Shown: positions 17,260 through 26,615, counted from the stretch's first letter. The stretch is DNA of 64,000 nucleotides from Stigmatella aurantiaca (GCF_900109545.1 NZ_FOAP01000001.1:806001-870000); one strand, 5' to 3'. Program-made: numbers and translations. Notes: a model not told the origin generated them from the sequence alone.

Positions 17260-19536
17260 ATGGATCAGTGGGCTCTTCGCTTCTTCGAGTCGTCAGCCGG
17301 GATGCTCGCCGTGCTGCACCCGGACGGAAGGATTCTCCAGGCCAACGCCGCCTGGACAGGGGTGGTGGGGTGGACCCCCGGCGCCCTGAAGGCCGGGAGC
17401 TACCAGCGCTTCGCGCACCCGGAGGATCTCCCCGCCGTGGAGGCGCAGCTGGGGGGGCTCTCCGGCGCGCAGGGGGCCGTGAGCCTGTGCTTCCGCTGGC
17501 GGTGCCAGGACGGCGCCTGGGTGCGGCTGTCCTGGAGCGTGGTGTCCTCCGGGGACGAGGAGGGGCTGCTGTTCTGCACGGTGAAGCCCCCGGCCGCCAC
17601 GGTCTCCAAGGAGGAGGTCGGCTCCTGGAGCTTCAGTGACAACCTGCCGTTCGGGCTGTACCTGATGGAGTCCCACTCGGAGCGGATCCTCTACGCCAAC
17701 CACCGGTTCTGCCAGCTGGCGGGCATCGAGAAGGTGGAGGCGCTCATCCGCCAGGGCTCGCTCTCCCACGCGCAGTTGCTCGAGCACCACCTCCCGGCGC
17801 CCATCGCGGAGGCCTTCTTCCAGGCGCGGGCAGGCACGTACACGCCGCCGCCGGTCGCGCTGGAGGAGCGCGAGGTGCGGCTGCCCAACGGCAGGCTGCT
17901 GCGAAGGCTCTCGACGCCCATGGCCACGGCCGGGGGCGAGCTGTCCTACGCGCTGTACCTGTTCGAGGACATCACCGAGCGCCGCCGCACCGAGGATGCG
18001 CTGCAGCGCTCGGAGCTGAACTTCCAGAAGCTCATCGAGGGCATGCCGGACGGCATCTTCGTGCACCGGGACCGGCGCTTCATCTACGTCAACAACGCGC
18101 TGCGCCGGGCGCTCGGCTACGAGCACGCGAAGGAGCTCCTCGGCAAGCCCATCTGGAGCATCGTCCACCCGGATGATCTCGGCACCGTGAGGGATCGCGT
18201 CCACTCGGTGGCCAACCGCCGGGAGATCGCCCCGCTGCATGAGATCCGCTACCTGCGGCGCGATGGCTCCTGGTACGACGCCGAGAGCACGGGCATGCCC
18301 ATCGAGTTCGATGGCAAGGAAGCGGTGGTGGTGATCGCCCGCGACATCACCGAGCGCAAGCGGATGCAGGCGCAGCTGCTGCAAACTGACCGGATGGCGC
18401 TGGTGGGCACGCTGGCCGCCGGCGTGGGCCACGAGATCAACAACCCGCTCTCCTACGTGCTCGCCAACCTCAACCTGGCGCTGGAGGGGCTGCGGGGCTT
18501 CACCCACACGTGTGGCTGCGCCCTCGAGCCGGGGCAGGCCGCGAACCTCCAGGAACTGGAGGAACTGCTCGTGGAGGCGCAGGAGGGGGCCAACCGGGTG
18601 CGCAACATCGTGCGCGACCTCAAGAGCTTCTCCCGGCAGGACGCGGAGCGCAGGACCGAGGTGAACATCCAGGAGTCCATCGACTTCTCCATCAAGATGG
18701 CCGCCGCGGAGCTGCGCCACCGCGCCCACCTCATCCGCAAGTACGAGCCCGTGCCGCCCGTCCACGCGGACACCTCACGCCTGGGGCAGGTCTTCCTCAA
18801 CCTGCTCATGAACGCGGCCCAGGCCATTCCCGAGGGCAGCTCCGCCCGTAACCACATCACCGTCTGGGTCCGCCCCGGGCCCCCGGGCCAGGTGGCCGTG
18901 GACGTGAGCGACACCGGGGCGGGCATCTCCCCGGAGGTGCGCGACCGCATCTTCGATCCGTTCTTCACCACCAAGCCCGCGGGGGTGGGCACGGGGCTGG
19001 GGCTCTCCATCTGCCACGGCATCATCCGCAGCCTGGGCGGGGACATCTCCGTGCGCAGCGAGCTGGGCAAGGGCACCACCTTCACCCTGCTGCTGCCGGA
19101 GGCCTCCGGCGCCTGTGCCCCCACGCTGCCCCCCCCCTTGCCCGCACGCCGCGCGGGCCACAGCGGCCGGATCCTGGTCATCGACGATGAGCCGTCGGTG
19201 GGCCGCTCGCTCTCACGGCTCATCGGCTCCCAGCATCAGGTGACGGTGGTGGAGAGCGGGCGCGAGGGCATCGCGAAGCTGTCCTCCTCCGAATCCTTCG
19301 ATGTCATCCTCTGCGATCTGATGATGCCGGACATCACCGGGATGGAGGTGTACGAGCAGATCTGCGAAGCCAAGCCCGAGCTGGCCGGGCGCTTCATCTT
19401 CATCACCGGGGGCTCTTTCACGCCGCGCTCGCGCCAGTTCCTGGAGGCGGTGCCGGAGCAGTGGATCGAAAAGCCCTTCGACGCACAGCAACTCCACCTC
19501 TTCATCGAGAAGGCCCTGAGCGGTCACTATGCTTGA
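17260..19536 (+). CDS. Hybrid PAS sensor histidine kinase with C-terminal receiver domain
   Basis: Cytosolic two-component sensor, 758 aa, no transmembrane segment. Three PAS-type domains (about 8-105, 120-245, 255-375, the last followed by DITERKR), HisKA with phospho-acceptor His391 (GVGHEINNPLS), HATPase (NLLMNAAQAI, DTGAGI, GTGLGLSICHGI), then a receiver (about 640-758) with the phospho-acceptor Asp686 in CDLMMPD and conserved Lys in EKPF. An in-frame TTG exists at 17224, but the ATG at 17260 follows a G-run at good distance. Its 3' end overlaps the next gene by 8 bases, so kinase and amidohydrolase are co-translated. Signal and output partner are unknown. Confidence 0.9.
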   Translation: MDQWALRFFESSAGMLAVLHPDGRILQANAAWTGVVGWTPGALKAGSYQRFAHPEDLPAVEAQLGGLSGAQGAVSLCFRWRCQDGAWVRLSWSVVSSGDEEGLLFCTVKPPAATVSKEEVGSWSFSDNLPFGLYLMESHSERILYANHRFCQLAGIEKVEALIRQGSLSHAQLLEHHLPAPIAEAFFQARAGTYTPPPVALEEREVRLPNGRLLRRLSTPMATAGGELSYALYLFEDITERRRTEDALQRSELNFQKLIEGMPDGIFVHRDRRFIYVNNALRRALGYEHAKELLGKPIWSIVHPDDLGTVRDRVHSVANRREIAPLHEIRYLRRDGSWYDAESTGMPIEFDGKEAVVVIARDITERKRMQAQLLQTDRMALVGTLAAGVGHEINNPLSYVLANLNLALEGLRGFTHTCGCALEPGQAANLQELEELLVEAQEGANRVRNIVRDLKSFSRQDAERRTEVNIQESIDFSIKMAAAELRHRAHLIRKYEPVPPVHADTSRLGQVFLNLLMNAAQAIPEGSSARNHITVWVRPGPPGQVAVDVSDTGAGISPEVRDRIFDPFFTTKPAGVGTGLGLSICHGIIRSLGGDISVRSELGKGTTFTLLLPEASGACAPTLPPPLPARRAGHSGRILVIDDEPSVGRSLSRLIGSQHQVTVVESGREGIAKLSSSESFDVILCDLMMPDITGMEVYEQICEAKPELAGRFIFITGGSFTPRSRQFLEAVPEQWIEKPFDAQQLHLFIEKALSGHYA

Positions 19537-20608
19537 CGGTCACTTTGTCATTGATGCGGTCACCCACGCCTACAACCTGCATCCGTCCAACTACCGCGCG
19601 GGGCGGTACGCCGAGTCGCTGGCCCAGCTCATCTTCGGGCTGCACAGCACCTTCTCGGATGGGGCGTACCAGATTCCGGAGAAGGAGCGCTTCCTCAAGA
19701 ACTGGTCCGTCCACGAGCTGGCGCACATGCTCTTCGCCGAGAGCTGCATTGATCTCGCCGTCTACCATGTGCTGCCGCTCCAGACGCTCTACCACGACGG
19801 GCTGTGCTCGTATGAGAAGGCGCGGATCATCAAGCGGCGCTACCCGGACCGCTTCCTGCTCTACGCGGGCGTGGACCCCTTGCGCGGCACGGCGGCCCTG
19901 GAGGAGCTGGAGCAGCAGGTGGAGGCGCTCCAGCCCAGCGGACTGAAGCTCTACCCGGCCGCGTGGCTGGGCGAGTCCTTCCGGCACACCGGCTGGCGCA
20001 TGGACGATGCGCGCATCGCCTTTCCGCTGTTCGAGCGGGCGCTCAAGCTGGGCGTCAAGAACATCGCGGTCCACAAGGGGCTGCCCATGGGCGCGGTGCC
20101 CATCGAGGCCTACAAGGTGGACGACATCGGCGGGGCGGCGGATGCCTTCCCCGGGCTGAACTTCGAGATCGTCCACGGTGGCATGGCGTTCCTCGACGAG
20201 ACGGGGATGCAGCTGTCGCTGTTCCCCAACGTGTACGTGAACCTGGAGGTGACCGGGGCGCTCATCGTGAAGCGCGAGCGCTGGTTCGCCGAGGCGCTGG
20301 CCGCGCTGCTGAAGTGGGCGGGCCCCTCGCGCATCATGTGGGGTTCGGGCGCGGTGTTCTGCCACCCGCAGCCGGCGCTTCACAAGTTCTGGCACCACTT
20401 CCAGCTGCCGGAGGACCTGGTGAGCGTGGCGGGCATGCAGCTCACGCCGGAGATCAAGCGGATGATCCTCTGCGACAACTACGCGCGCTACGCGGGCATC
20501 GACATCCAGGCCCACCAGGCCCGCCTCGCCAACGATTCCTTCTCCCAGCTTCGCGCCGGGAAGCTGGCCGCGCCCTACAGCTTCCAGGGGGATGGCCATG
20601 ACGATTGA
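19529..20608 (+). CDS. Amidohydrolase-2 family metal-dependent hydrolase
   Basis: 359-aa TIM-barrel protein of the amidohydrolase superfamily (Amidohydro_2 type). It begins DGHFVIDAVTHAYN, where the usual HxH is replaced by THA. It keeps KLYPA, the VHKG strand, IVHGGMAF and a late MWGSGAVF where the catalytic Asp would sit as DxP. With HxH and the final Asp altered, normal metal-dependent hydrolysis is uncertain. Overlap with the upstream kinase and the downstream MIP18-type gene means one transcript. From memory, similar amidohydrolase plus MIP18 pairs occur in binuclear-iron monooxygenase operons; no monooxygenase is present here. Confidence 0.82.
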   Translation: MLDGHFVIDAVTHAYNLHPSNYRAGRYAESLAQLIFGLHSTFSDGAYQIPEKERFLKNWSVHELAHMLFAESCIDLAVYHVLPLQTLYHDGLCSYEKARIIKRRYPDRFLLYAGVDPLRGTAALEELEQQVEALQPSGLKLYPAAWLGESFRHTGWRMDDARIAFPLFERALKLGVKNIAVHKGLPMGAVPIEAYKVDDIGGAADAFPGLNFEIVHGGMAFLDETGMQLSLFPNVYVNLEVTGALIVKRERWFAEALAALLKWAGPSRIMWGSGAVFCHPQPALHKFWHHFQLPEDLVSVAGMQLTPEIKRMILCDNYARYAGIDIQAHQARLANDSFSQLRAGKLAAPYSFQGDGHDD

Positions 20609-20960
20609 GGGGGAGCTGCTGGGACGGATTGGCTCCATTCCGGATCCGTGCAGCCTCGCCACGGGCGTGCCGGTGAGCATCCAGGAGATGGGGCTCATTC
20701 AGGGACTGGAGTACGCGGGGGGGCAGGTGACGGTGCGCATGCAGATCACCTCGCCCATGTGCATGATGGCCGCCTACTTCATGCGCGAGATTGAACAGCG
20801 CCTGGCCTCCCACGCGGACGTCCAGTCCGTGCAGGTGGTGTTCGACACGGCGCTGAACTGGACGCCCGAGGACATCGCCCCCGAGGCGCGTCAGCGGCTG
20901 CTGGAGCGGCGCATCCAGACGATTGGCGGGCGGATGTTGCCCCGGCCCGCGGCCAGGTGA
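20598..20960 (+). CDS. MIP18/DUF59-like metal-sulfur cluster assembly protein
   Basis: 120-aa single-domain protein of the PaaD/SufT/MIP18 kind, a family linked to iron-sulfur or metal-centre maturation. Features are DPCSLATGVPVSIQEMGL near the N-terminus, matching the DPE-type opening of the family, and the motif SPMCMMA, matching the TxxxC segment. The ATG at 20598 has a run of G at the right distance; another ATG six bases earlier is too close to it. It overlaps the amidohydrolase end. The pair probably matures or acts with a metal enzyme encoded elsewhere. Confidence 0.75.
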   Translation: MTIEGELLGRIGSIPDPCSLATGVPVSIQEMGLIQGLEYAGGQVTVRMQITSPMCMMAAYFMREIEQRLASHADVQSVQVVFDTALNWTPEDIAPEARQRLLERRIQTIGGRMLPRPAAR

Positions 20961-20970
20961 GCCGGGCCCC

Positions 20971-22473
20971 TCACGGGGCGTGGAGCACGCTCGTGAGGGC
21001 CTCGGCCACCGCGTAGTCCACCAGCGAGTTCAGCCGGAAGGGGGAGCGGGTGAGGTCCACGCCCGGCGTGCGCATCGCGCCAATGCGCACCGCATAGGCC
21101 TCTCCCGGCTGGAGCACGCCGGGGGGAATGCGCACCTGGCGCTGGGCGGTGAGCAGCGTGGCCACCGTCTCCGTGCGCGTGAAGGCCGGCTCGTCCGGCG
21201 TCTTGTAGAGCCGGAAGACGCGCACGTCGTACACGTCCGCAGTGCCCACCGTGGGCGCCTCCCAGGTGAGCAGCGGCGTCCGAGAGGGGAGGTCCTGCTC
21301 CTGCTGTGCGTTCCGGCCCTCCACCTGGAGGCGCGTGGGCGGGGACAGGCGGGCCTCCACGGGCCGGGAGGTGAAGGCCTGGAGCTCGGCCTGGTCCACC
21401 AGCGAGGCCCCCACCGTGCCCGTCGTGCCGCGCAGCCGCAGGGGCAGCTGGTAGCGGTGGACGACGTTGGCCACCACCCCCCAGGTGGCGGGGTAGGGGT
21501 CGCCGTATTCCACGGTGGCCGTCACGTCCTGGCTGGCCGCGAGGATGCTGCCGGAGAGCAGCTCCCCGGCGTAGCCCACCACGCCCTGGGCCACCCCGCC
21601 CGGCGCGGGCGCCAGGATGAGGGTGTGCCGCACGGAGGAGGTGTCCAGGGGCACCGCCAGCGGGTGCACCGCGGCCCGGTGCGCCTCGAAGCTCGCGCGC
21701 CTCCAGTCCACCGTGGCTGCCTTCCTCGCCACGGGCTGGAAGGTGCCCGCCAGCGGGGTGGCCGGGCCGCTCGTCTGGAACGTCGTCTGGGCGAGGGACA
21801 GCGCCCGGGTGATGCTGCGGTAGTTCAGCTCCCCGGCCGTGCTGGGCTGGCTTTGCAGCAGGTAGAGGCGGTCTCCTCGCGTCTCATCCAGCACCTCCTG
21901 GCGGCCGAAGGAGGAGCGGTAGAGGCCCGCCAGGCCCGTGAGCTGGGTGCTGCCCGGGGCGGGCTCGGTCTCCAGGAAAATCCGGCCCGCGGCCCCCGCG
22001 TTGGGGGCCACCAGCTCGAAGACGGTCTGGGCCTCCAGGGGCGTCAGCCCGTCCACGCTCAGCGTCACGGGCAGACCCGCCGTCACGGTGACGACGCCCT
22101 CGCGCCCGAGGATGTACTCGTCGAGATCCAACTGCCGGTGCACGGTGACGACGTACGTGGCCGAGCCGCGCTTCAGGTAGTAGGGGGCCTCGGGCGGCAC
22201 GTGGTCGAACCGGAAGGTGCCCTCGCCCGTGGAGACGACGGGCCGGGTCTCGAAGGTGTCCCCGGTGGGCACGAGTACCGACAGCGAGTCGATGACGCCC
22301 GTGGTGTCCCGGGCACGCGCATCGCCGCCCTCCAGCCGCCGGGTGATGGAGCGCTGCCCCGTCACACGGTCCTGCGCCTCGCCCGGAGGCGGCGCGGAGG
22401 GCCCCTCGTCCCCGCACGAGAGGGCCAGCGCCCCCACCGGCAGGAGCAGGGTGGTGAGGCGGCGGACAGACAT
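20971..22473 (-). CDS. Putative lipoprotein of unknown function
   Basis: About 500 aa from the ATG at 22473, which gives a compact signal peptide and lipobox (ALALSC) followed by a short Pro-rich linker. ATGs at 22500 and 22539 are also in frame. The mature part is beta-rich and repetitive in style, with FRFDHVPPEAPYYLK resembling a carboxypeptidase-regulatory-like or Ig-like fold, and a fibronectin-III-like end (LLTWEAPTVGTADVYDVRVFRL). Expected at the outer membrane or surface. It faces the adjacent DUF4032 gene divergently. I do not recognise a family. Confidence 0.75.
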   Translation of the reverse strand: MSVRRLTTLLLPVGALALSCGDEGPSAPPPGEAQDRVTGQRSITRRLEGGDARARDTTGVIDSLSVLVPTGDTFETRPVVSTGEGTFRFDHVPPEAPYYLKRGSATYVVTVHRQLDLDEYILGREGVVTVTAGLPVTLSVDGLTPLEAQTVFELVAPNAGAAGRIFLETEPAPGSTQLTGLAGLYRSSFGRQEVLDETRGDRLYLLQSQPSTAGELNYRSITRALSLAQTTFQTSGPATPLAGTFQPVARKAATVDWRRASFEAHRAAVHPLAVPLDTSSVRHTLILAPAPGGVAQGVVGYAGELLSGSILAASQDVTATVEYGDPYPATWGVVANVVHRYQLPLRLRGTTGTVGASLVDQAELQAFTSRPVEARLSPPTRLQVEGRNAQQEQDLPSRTPLLTWEAPTVGTADVYDVRVFRLYKTPDEPAFTRTETVATLLTAQRQVRIPPGVLQPGEAYAVRIGAMRTPGVDLTRSPFRLNSLVDYAVAEALTSVLHAP

Positions 22474-22597
22474 CCAGGCGCGAGGAAAGGGCAGGGGCAT
22501 GGGGGCACGCACGGGGCTGGATCCTAGCCTCCTGGGCATCCCGTGGACTTGCGGATTATGATTTCCGCTGGACCGCCGCTCGTCTCAAGGAAGCGCC

Positions 22598-23938
22598 ATG
22601 CCACCGACCGGGCTCACCTCCATCCAGATCCGCCAGGGGCATCCCGACTTTCTGGATCTGCCCTGGCACCTGCCCCTCGCCGAGTGGGAGGGCCACAGCT
22701 CCCGGCTCGTCCAGGTGCCGCGCGGCCTGTCCCGCCACGAGGTGCTCTTCGTCAGCTACGGCAGGGCCATCTACGCCCTCAAGGAGCTGCCGCCTCGCCT
22801 GGGCCAGCGGGAATACGAGGCCCTGCGGGGGCTGGAGGAGCGGGAGCTGCCCTCGGTGCGGGCCGTGGGGCTGGTCCGGGCGCGCACCTCGGAGGAGGTT
22901 GGAGGGGAGGAGAGCAGCGTGCTCATCACCCTCTTCCTGGAGGGCTCCCTGCCGTACCGGACCCTGTTCATGAACCAGGGCCTGGAGCGCTACCGCGAGC
23001 GGCTGCTGGATGCGATGGCCAGCCTGCTCGTCCGCCTGCACCTGGGCGGCTTCTACTGGGGGGACTGCTCGCTCTCCAACACGCTCTTCCGCCGGGACGC
23101 GGGGGAGCTCCAGGCCTATGCGGTGGACGCCGAGACGTCCGAGATTCACGAGAAGCTCTCGGATGGGCAGCGCCAGCAGGACCTGCTCATCATGGAGGAG
23201 AACGTCGCCGGCGGGCTGGCGGACCTGGCCGCGGTGGTGCAACTGCCCCGGGCGCTGGACGTGTACGAGACGGGGACGCACATCCGCAAGCGCTACGAGC
23301 GGCTCTGGGAGGAGATCAACAAGGAGATCCCCGTGGCGAAGAACGAGAGCTACCGCATTCACGAGCGCATCCGCGCCCTGAATGATCTCGGCTTCTCCGT
23401 GGGCGAGGTGGACCTGGTGGCCCAGCCGGGGGTGAGCGACCACCTGCGCATGCGGACCATCATCACGGACCGCAACTACCACCGCCACCAGCTCCACAAC
23501 CTCACCGGCATCGTCGCCGAGGAGCGCCAGGCCACGCTGCTGCTCAACGAGCTCCAGGAGCTGCGCGCCACGCTCACGCGCGAGCTCAACCGCAGCATCC
23601 CCCTGAGCACCGCCGCCTTCCGCTGGCTGGAGGAGCGCTTCCACCCCACCATCCAGCAGCTCCAGCCCGTCGTCGGCACCACCGAAGTCTCCGAGGTGTA
23701 CTGCCAGGTGTTGGAGCACAAATGGTTTCTGTCCGAGAGGGAGAAGAAGGATGTGGGCCTCCAGCGGGCCATCGTGGACTACATGGAGCTGCGCAAGCGC
23801 CAGAAGGATCTCACGATGAACATGCTGCTGCTCGGGGGGCCGGCCTCTCCCTCGCTTCCCCGCGCGGAGCCCGCACCCGCGCAGGCGCCGATTAGGGCGG
23901 GCGATGGCCGCCAGGAGCCCCCAGGTGGAGGGGCCTAG
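22598..23938 (+). CDS. DUF4032-type kinase-like protein
   Basis: 446-aa cytosolic protein. The N-terminal half (about 40-250) looks like a lipopolysaccharide-kinase/WaaP-like fold: YALKELPPR has the ATP lysine, HLGGFYWGDCSLSNTLF is a catalytic loop (Asp then Asn), and AYAVDAET stands for the metal-binding DFG-like strand. The C-terminal half is helical and charged, matching the DUF4032 arrangement as I remember it, and ends in a Pro/Ala-rich tail. Substrate unknown; intact kinase residues suggest phosphotransfer. Transcribed alone. Confidence 0.75.
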   Translation: MPPTGLTSIQIRQGHPDFLDLPWHLPLAEWEGHSSRLVQVPRGLSRHEVLFVSYGRAIYALKELPPRLGQREYEALRGLEERELPSVRAVGLVRARTSEEVGGEESSVLITLFLEGSLPYRTLFMNQGLERYRERLLDAMASLLVRLHLGGFYWGDCSLSNTLFRRDAGELQAYAVDAETSEIHEKLSDGQRQQDLLIMEENVAGGLADLAAVVQLPRALDVYETGTHIRKRYERLWEEINKEIPVAKNESYRIHERIRALNDLGFSVGEVDLVAQPGVSDHLRMRTIITDRNYHRHQLHNLTGIVAEERQATLLLNELQELRATLTRELNRSIPLSTAAFRWLEERFHPTIQQLQPVVGTTEVSEVYCQVLEHKWFLSEREKKDVGLQRAIVDYMELRKRQKDLTMNMLLLGGPASPSLPRAEPAPAQAPIRAGDGRQEPPGGGA

Positions 23939-23982
23939 CGAAGGCGTCGACAGCTCTCCCCCAGGCCATTAGCTTGTCCGGC

Positions 23983-24294
23983 ATGTCGACCATCCGGTCA
24001 TCGCTGTTCGAGCCGTTGGCGGTGGAAGTCCACATCCGCCAGGAGAAGGCCTCGTCGCTGCGGCGCACGGGGGACAAGCTGGACAAGCTCATCGCGGAGC
24101 TGGTGCAGGTGGAGTCCGAGCTGCGCACGCTCAGCGGCCCCTCCCGGGCGGCCCGGGTGCAGCTGTATGGGCAGATGCGGGCGGACGCGGAGTACCAGCG
24201 CTGGTGCCTCGTGGTGCAGCGCGAGGCCATGGGCCTGTGGAACCACGCCGAGGTGGAGTTGATGTACCCCATCCCCCCGGCGGTGAAGCCGTAG
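23983..24294 (+). CDS. Hypothetical protein
   Basis: 103-aa charged, mostly helical protein, no signal or membrane segment. A helix-rich core (about 15-60) with a heptad-like pattern (LDKLIAELVQVESELRTL) suggests coiled-coil pairing. No family recognised. The ATG at 23983 has no clear ribosome site; a TTG nine bases earlier is the alternative. It ends 3 bases before the convergent DUF423 gene. Confidence 0.55.
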   Translation: MSTIRSSLFEPLAVEVHIRQEKASSLRRTGDKLDKLIAELVQVESELRTLSGPSRAARVQLYGQMRADAEYQRWCLVVQREAMGLWNHAEVELMYPIPPAVKP

Positions 24295-24297
24295 CCC

Positions 24298-24669
24298 TTA
24301 CCCCGCCTGGCGCCAGGCCCCGAGCGCCAGCAGCACCCACCCCACCAGGAAGCCCACGCCGCCCAGGGGGGTGATGGCGCCCAGCGCCCGGACGCCCGAG
24401 AGCGCCAGCGCGTACAGGCTGCCCGAGAAGAGGACGATTCCCACCTGCATGGCCCAGCCTGCCCCCGAGAGCAGGCCGGAGGGCCGGTCCTGGGCCACGA
24501 GCCCCACGGCGAGCAGCCCGAGCGCGTGGTACATGTGGTAGCGCGCCCCGGTCTCGAAGATGGTCAGCAGATCCTGGGAGAGCCGGGCCTTCAGGGCATG
24601 GGCGCCGAAGGCCCCCGCCGCCACGGACAGAAACGCGTTGGCCGCCCCCAGAACAATCCACATCCGCAT
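24298..24669 (-). CDS. DUF423 (YgdD-type) small membrane protein
   Basis: 123-aa inner-membrane protein with four hydrophobic helices. Family features are AGAFGAHALK in the first helix, YHMYHALGLL in the second, and the glycine-rich LGAITPLGGVGFLVGW at the end. Function unknown in the family. The ATG at 24669 follows an AAAGG; an upstream ATG at 24690 would add seven hydrophilic residues. It is divergent from the SET gene, 70 bases apart. Confidence 0.88.
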   Translation of the reverse strand: MRMWIVLGAANAFLSVAAGAFGAHALKARLSQDLLTIFETGARYHMYHALGLLAVGLVAQDRPSGLLSGAGWAMQVGIVLFSGSLYALALSGVRALGAITPLGGVGFLVGWVLLALGAWRQAG

Positions 24670-24739
24670 CGTCGAGCGCCTTTCATCCAAGGTTCGAGTT
24701 GCGGCACGCTACACCGCCTGCCATCAGGCGTCTCCTCAC

Positions 24740-25384
24740 ATGACCGACTCCACCCCGAAGAAGAAGCGAAGCTCCTCCAAGACCGCCGGTGCCGGGAGTC
24801 CTCCTCCCTTCGAGCTGCGCGACTCGCCCATCCAGGGCCGGGGCGCGTTCGCCACCCGGCGCATCCGCAAGGGCGCGCGCATCACCGAGTACCTGGGCGA
24901 GCACATCTCCCAGGAAGAGGCGGATGCGCGCTACGACGACGAGGCGATGGACCGCCACCACACCTTCCTCTTCAACCTGGATGACGACACGGTGGTGGAC
25001 GGGGCGGTGAACGGCAACGACGCGCGCTACATCAACCACAGCTGCGATCCCAACTGCCAGGCGTTCGTCGAAGAGGACCGCATCTTCATCTACGCCCTGC
25101 GCGACATCGCCGCGGACGAGGAGCTCTGTTACGACTACGCCTACGAGCGCACCGAGGGCATGGACGAGGAGTCGGAGTCGCTGTACGTCTGCCGCTGTGG
25201 CGCGAAGACGTGCCGGGGCACCATCCTGGCCCCGCCCAAGCCGCCCGAGAAGCCCCGGGCGGTGAAGAAGGCCGCCAAGCGCACCCAGAAGCGCAAGGCG
25301 AAGGAGCCCTCCCCCCGTGGGCCCAAGAGCCCCCGCAGCCGGCGCACCCCGGGCAAGGGCGCCGGGGGCCGCAAGCGGGCGTAG
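24740..25384 (+). CDS. SET-domain protein methyltransferase with a basic Lys/Pro/Arg tail
   Basis: 214 aa; predicted SAM-dependent protein-lysine methyltransferase. The SET core (about 25-155) shows RGAFATRRIRKGARITEYLG, the SAM-pocket NHSCDPN and the catalytic ELCYDYAY. A post-SET zinc-type CxCx4C (CRCGAKTC) follows. The last 50 residues are Lys/Arg/Pro/Ala-rich, like histone H1 or bacterial histone-like tails, and could bind DNA or be methylated itself. The ATG at 24740 lacks a strong ribosome site; the frame runs upstream over the opposite gene, which is unlikely. Bacterial SET proteins are best known from chlamydiae; targets here are unknown. Confidence 0.87.
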   Translation: MTDSTPKKKRSSSKTAGAGSPPPFELRDSPIQGRGAFATRRIRKGARITEYLGEHISQEEADARYDDEAMDRHHTFLFNLDDDTVVDGAVNGNDARYINHSCDPNCQAFVEEDRIFIYALRDIAADEELCYDYAYERTEGMDEESESLYVCRCGAKTCRGTILAPPKPPEKPRAVKKAAKRTQKRKAKEPSPRGPKSPRSRRTPGKGAGGRKRA

Positions 25385-25396
25385 CGCGGCCCGCGG

Positions 25397-26608
25397 CTAC
25401 TCGTACCGGAGCGACTCGATCGGCGTGAGGTTCGCCGCACGCCGGGCGGGCCAGATGCCGAAGAACACGCCCACGCCCCCCGAGAAGGCGAAGGCCAGCA
25501 CCACGGACTCGGGGGCCACGGCCGTGTCCCACCCGGCAAGCTGCTTGAGCGCGTAGGAGCCACCCACGCCCAGCAGCAGCCCCAGCGCTCCGCCCGCGAG
25601 GCACAGCACCAGCGACTCGATGAGGAACTGGAACAGGATGTCGTTGGGCCGGGCGCCCAGCGCCTTGCGCAGGCCAATCTCGCGCGTCCGCTCCGTCACC
25701 GACACGAGCATGATGTTCATGATGCCGATGCCCCCCACCAGCAGGGAGATGGCCGCGATGCCCGCGAGGAGCAGGGTGAACGTCTTCGTCGTCTCCTGGA
25801 TGGTGCTTAGCAGCGAGGCCTGATCCCGGATGTTGAAGTCGGCGTCCTGGCCGGGGCGGATGCGGTGCTCGCGGCGGAGCACCTGGTCGATCTCCGCCAT
25901 GGCCTCGCTCATCTGCCCCTCGCTCGCGGCCTGCACGGCGATGGAGCGCACGCGGTTGGTGCCCAGCACGCGCAGCTGCGCGGTGGACAGGGGGATGTAG
26001 AGGCTCTCGTCCGGGTTGGAGAAGCCCTGGGAGCCCTTCTCCTTCAACACGCCGATGACTTCGAAGGGCACGCCACCGATGCGAATCGTCTGCCCGATGA
26101 GCGAGGTGGAGGAGACGCCGCCGAGCTGCCCGCCGACCAGGGCGCCCAGCACCGCCACCCGGCGCCGCCCCTTGTCCTCCTGCTCCGTGAAGAGCCGCCC
26201 GCTCTCCAACTGGTTGTTGTTCACCGTGAAGTAGGTGGGCCACGAGCCCAGGATGGACAGGTTGGCGTTGCTAGCGCCGGACTGGACCTGGATGCGCCCC
26301 TCCAGCTCCGGCGAGACGGCCACGATGGCCCGGGGGTTGGCCCGCAGCGCCTCGGCGTCCTCCACCGAGAGCATGGCCTGGCCGCGCCCCAGGCCGCCGG
26401 CGAACGACTGTCCGGGACGCACGGTGAGCACGTTGGCCCCGAGCGTGCCCAGCCGGGCCTGGACCGAGCGCTGGGCCCCTTCGCCCAGCGCCACCATGGT
26501 GATGACCGCCGCGATGCCGATGACCACCCCCAGCATGGTCAGCAGGGAGCGCAGCTTGTTGGCGATGACCGCGTCGATGGCGACGAGGAGGATCTCCAGG
26601 ATCAGCAT
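25397..26608 (-). CDS. MacB-type ABC transporter permease (FtsX fold)
   Basis: 403-aa inner-membrane protein of a tripartite exporter. The N-terminal transmembrane helix (about 17-40, LRSLLTMLGVVIGIAAVI) is followed by a large periplasmic domain (about 45-280), then three helices with the FtsX segment ERTREIGLRKALGARPNDI. It ends in ESLRYE. Unlike E. coli MacB the ATPase is a separate gene, two genes upstream in the operon. The start at 26608 lies 7 bases after the adaptor stop; the frame is open further up but overlaps that gene. Confidence 0.92.
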   Translation of the reverse strand: MLILEILLVAIDAVIANKLRSLLTMLGVVIGIAAVITMVALGEGAQRSVQARLGTLGANVLTVRPGQSFAGGLGRGQAMLSVEDAEALRANPRAIVAVSPELEGRIQVQSGASNANLSILGSWPTYFTVNNNQLESGRLFTEQEDKGRRRVAVLGALVGGQLGGVSSTSLIGQTIRIGGVPFEVIGVLKEKGSQGFSNPDESLYIPLSTAQLRVLGTNRVRSIAVQAASEGQMSEAMAEIDQVLRREHRIRPGQDADFNIRDQASLLSTIQETTKTFTLLLAGIAAISLLVGGIGIMNIMLVSVTERTREIGLRKALGARPNDILFQFLIESLVLCLAGGALGLLLGVGGSYALKQLAGWDTAVAPESVVLAFAFSGGVGVFFGIWPARRAANLTPIESLRYE

Positions 26609-26615
26609 GGCGTGT

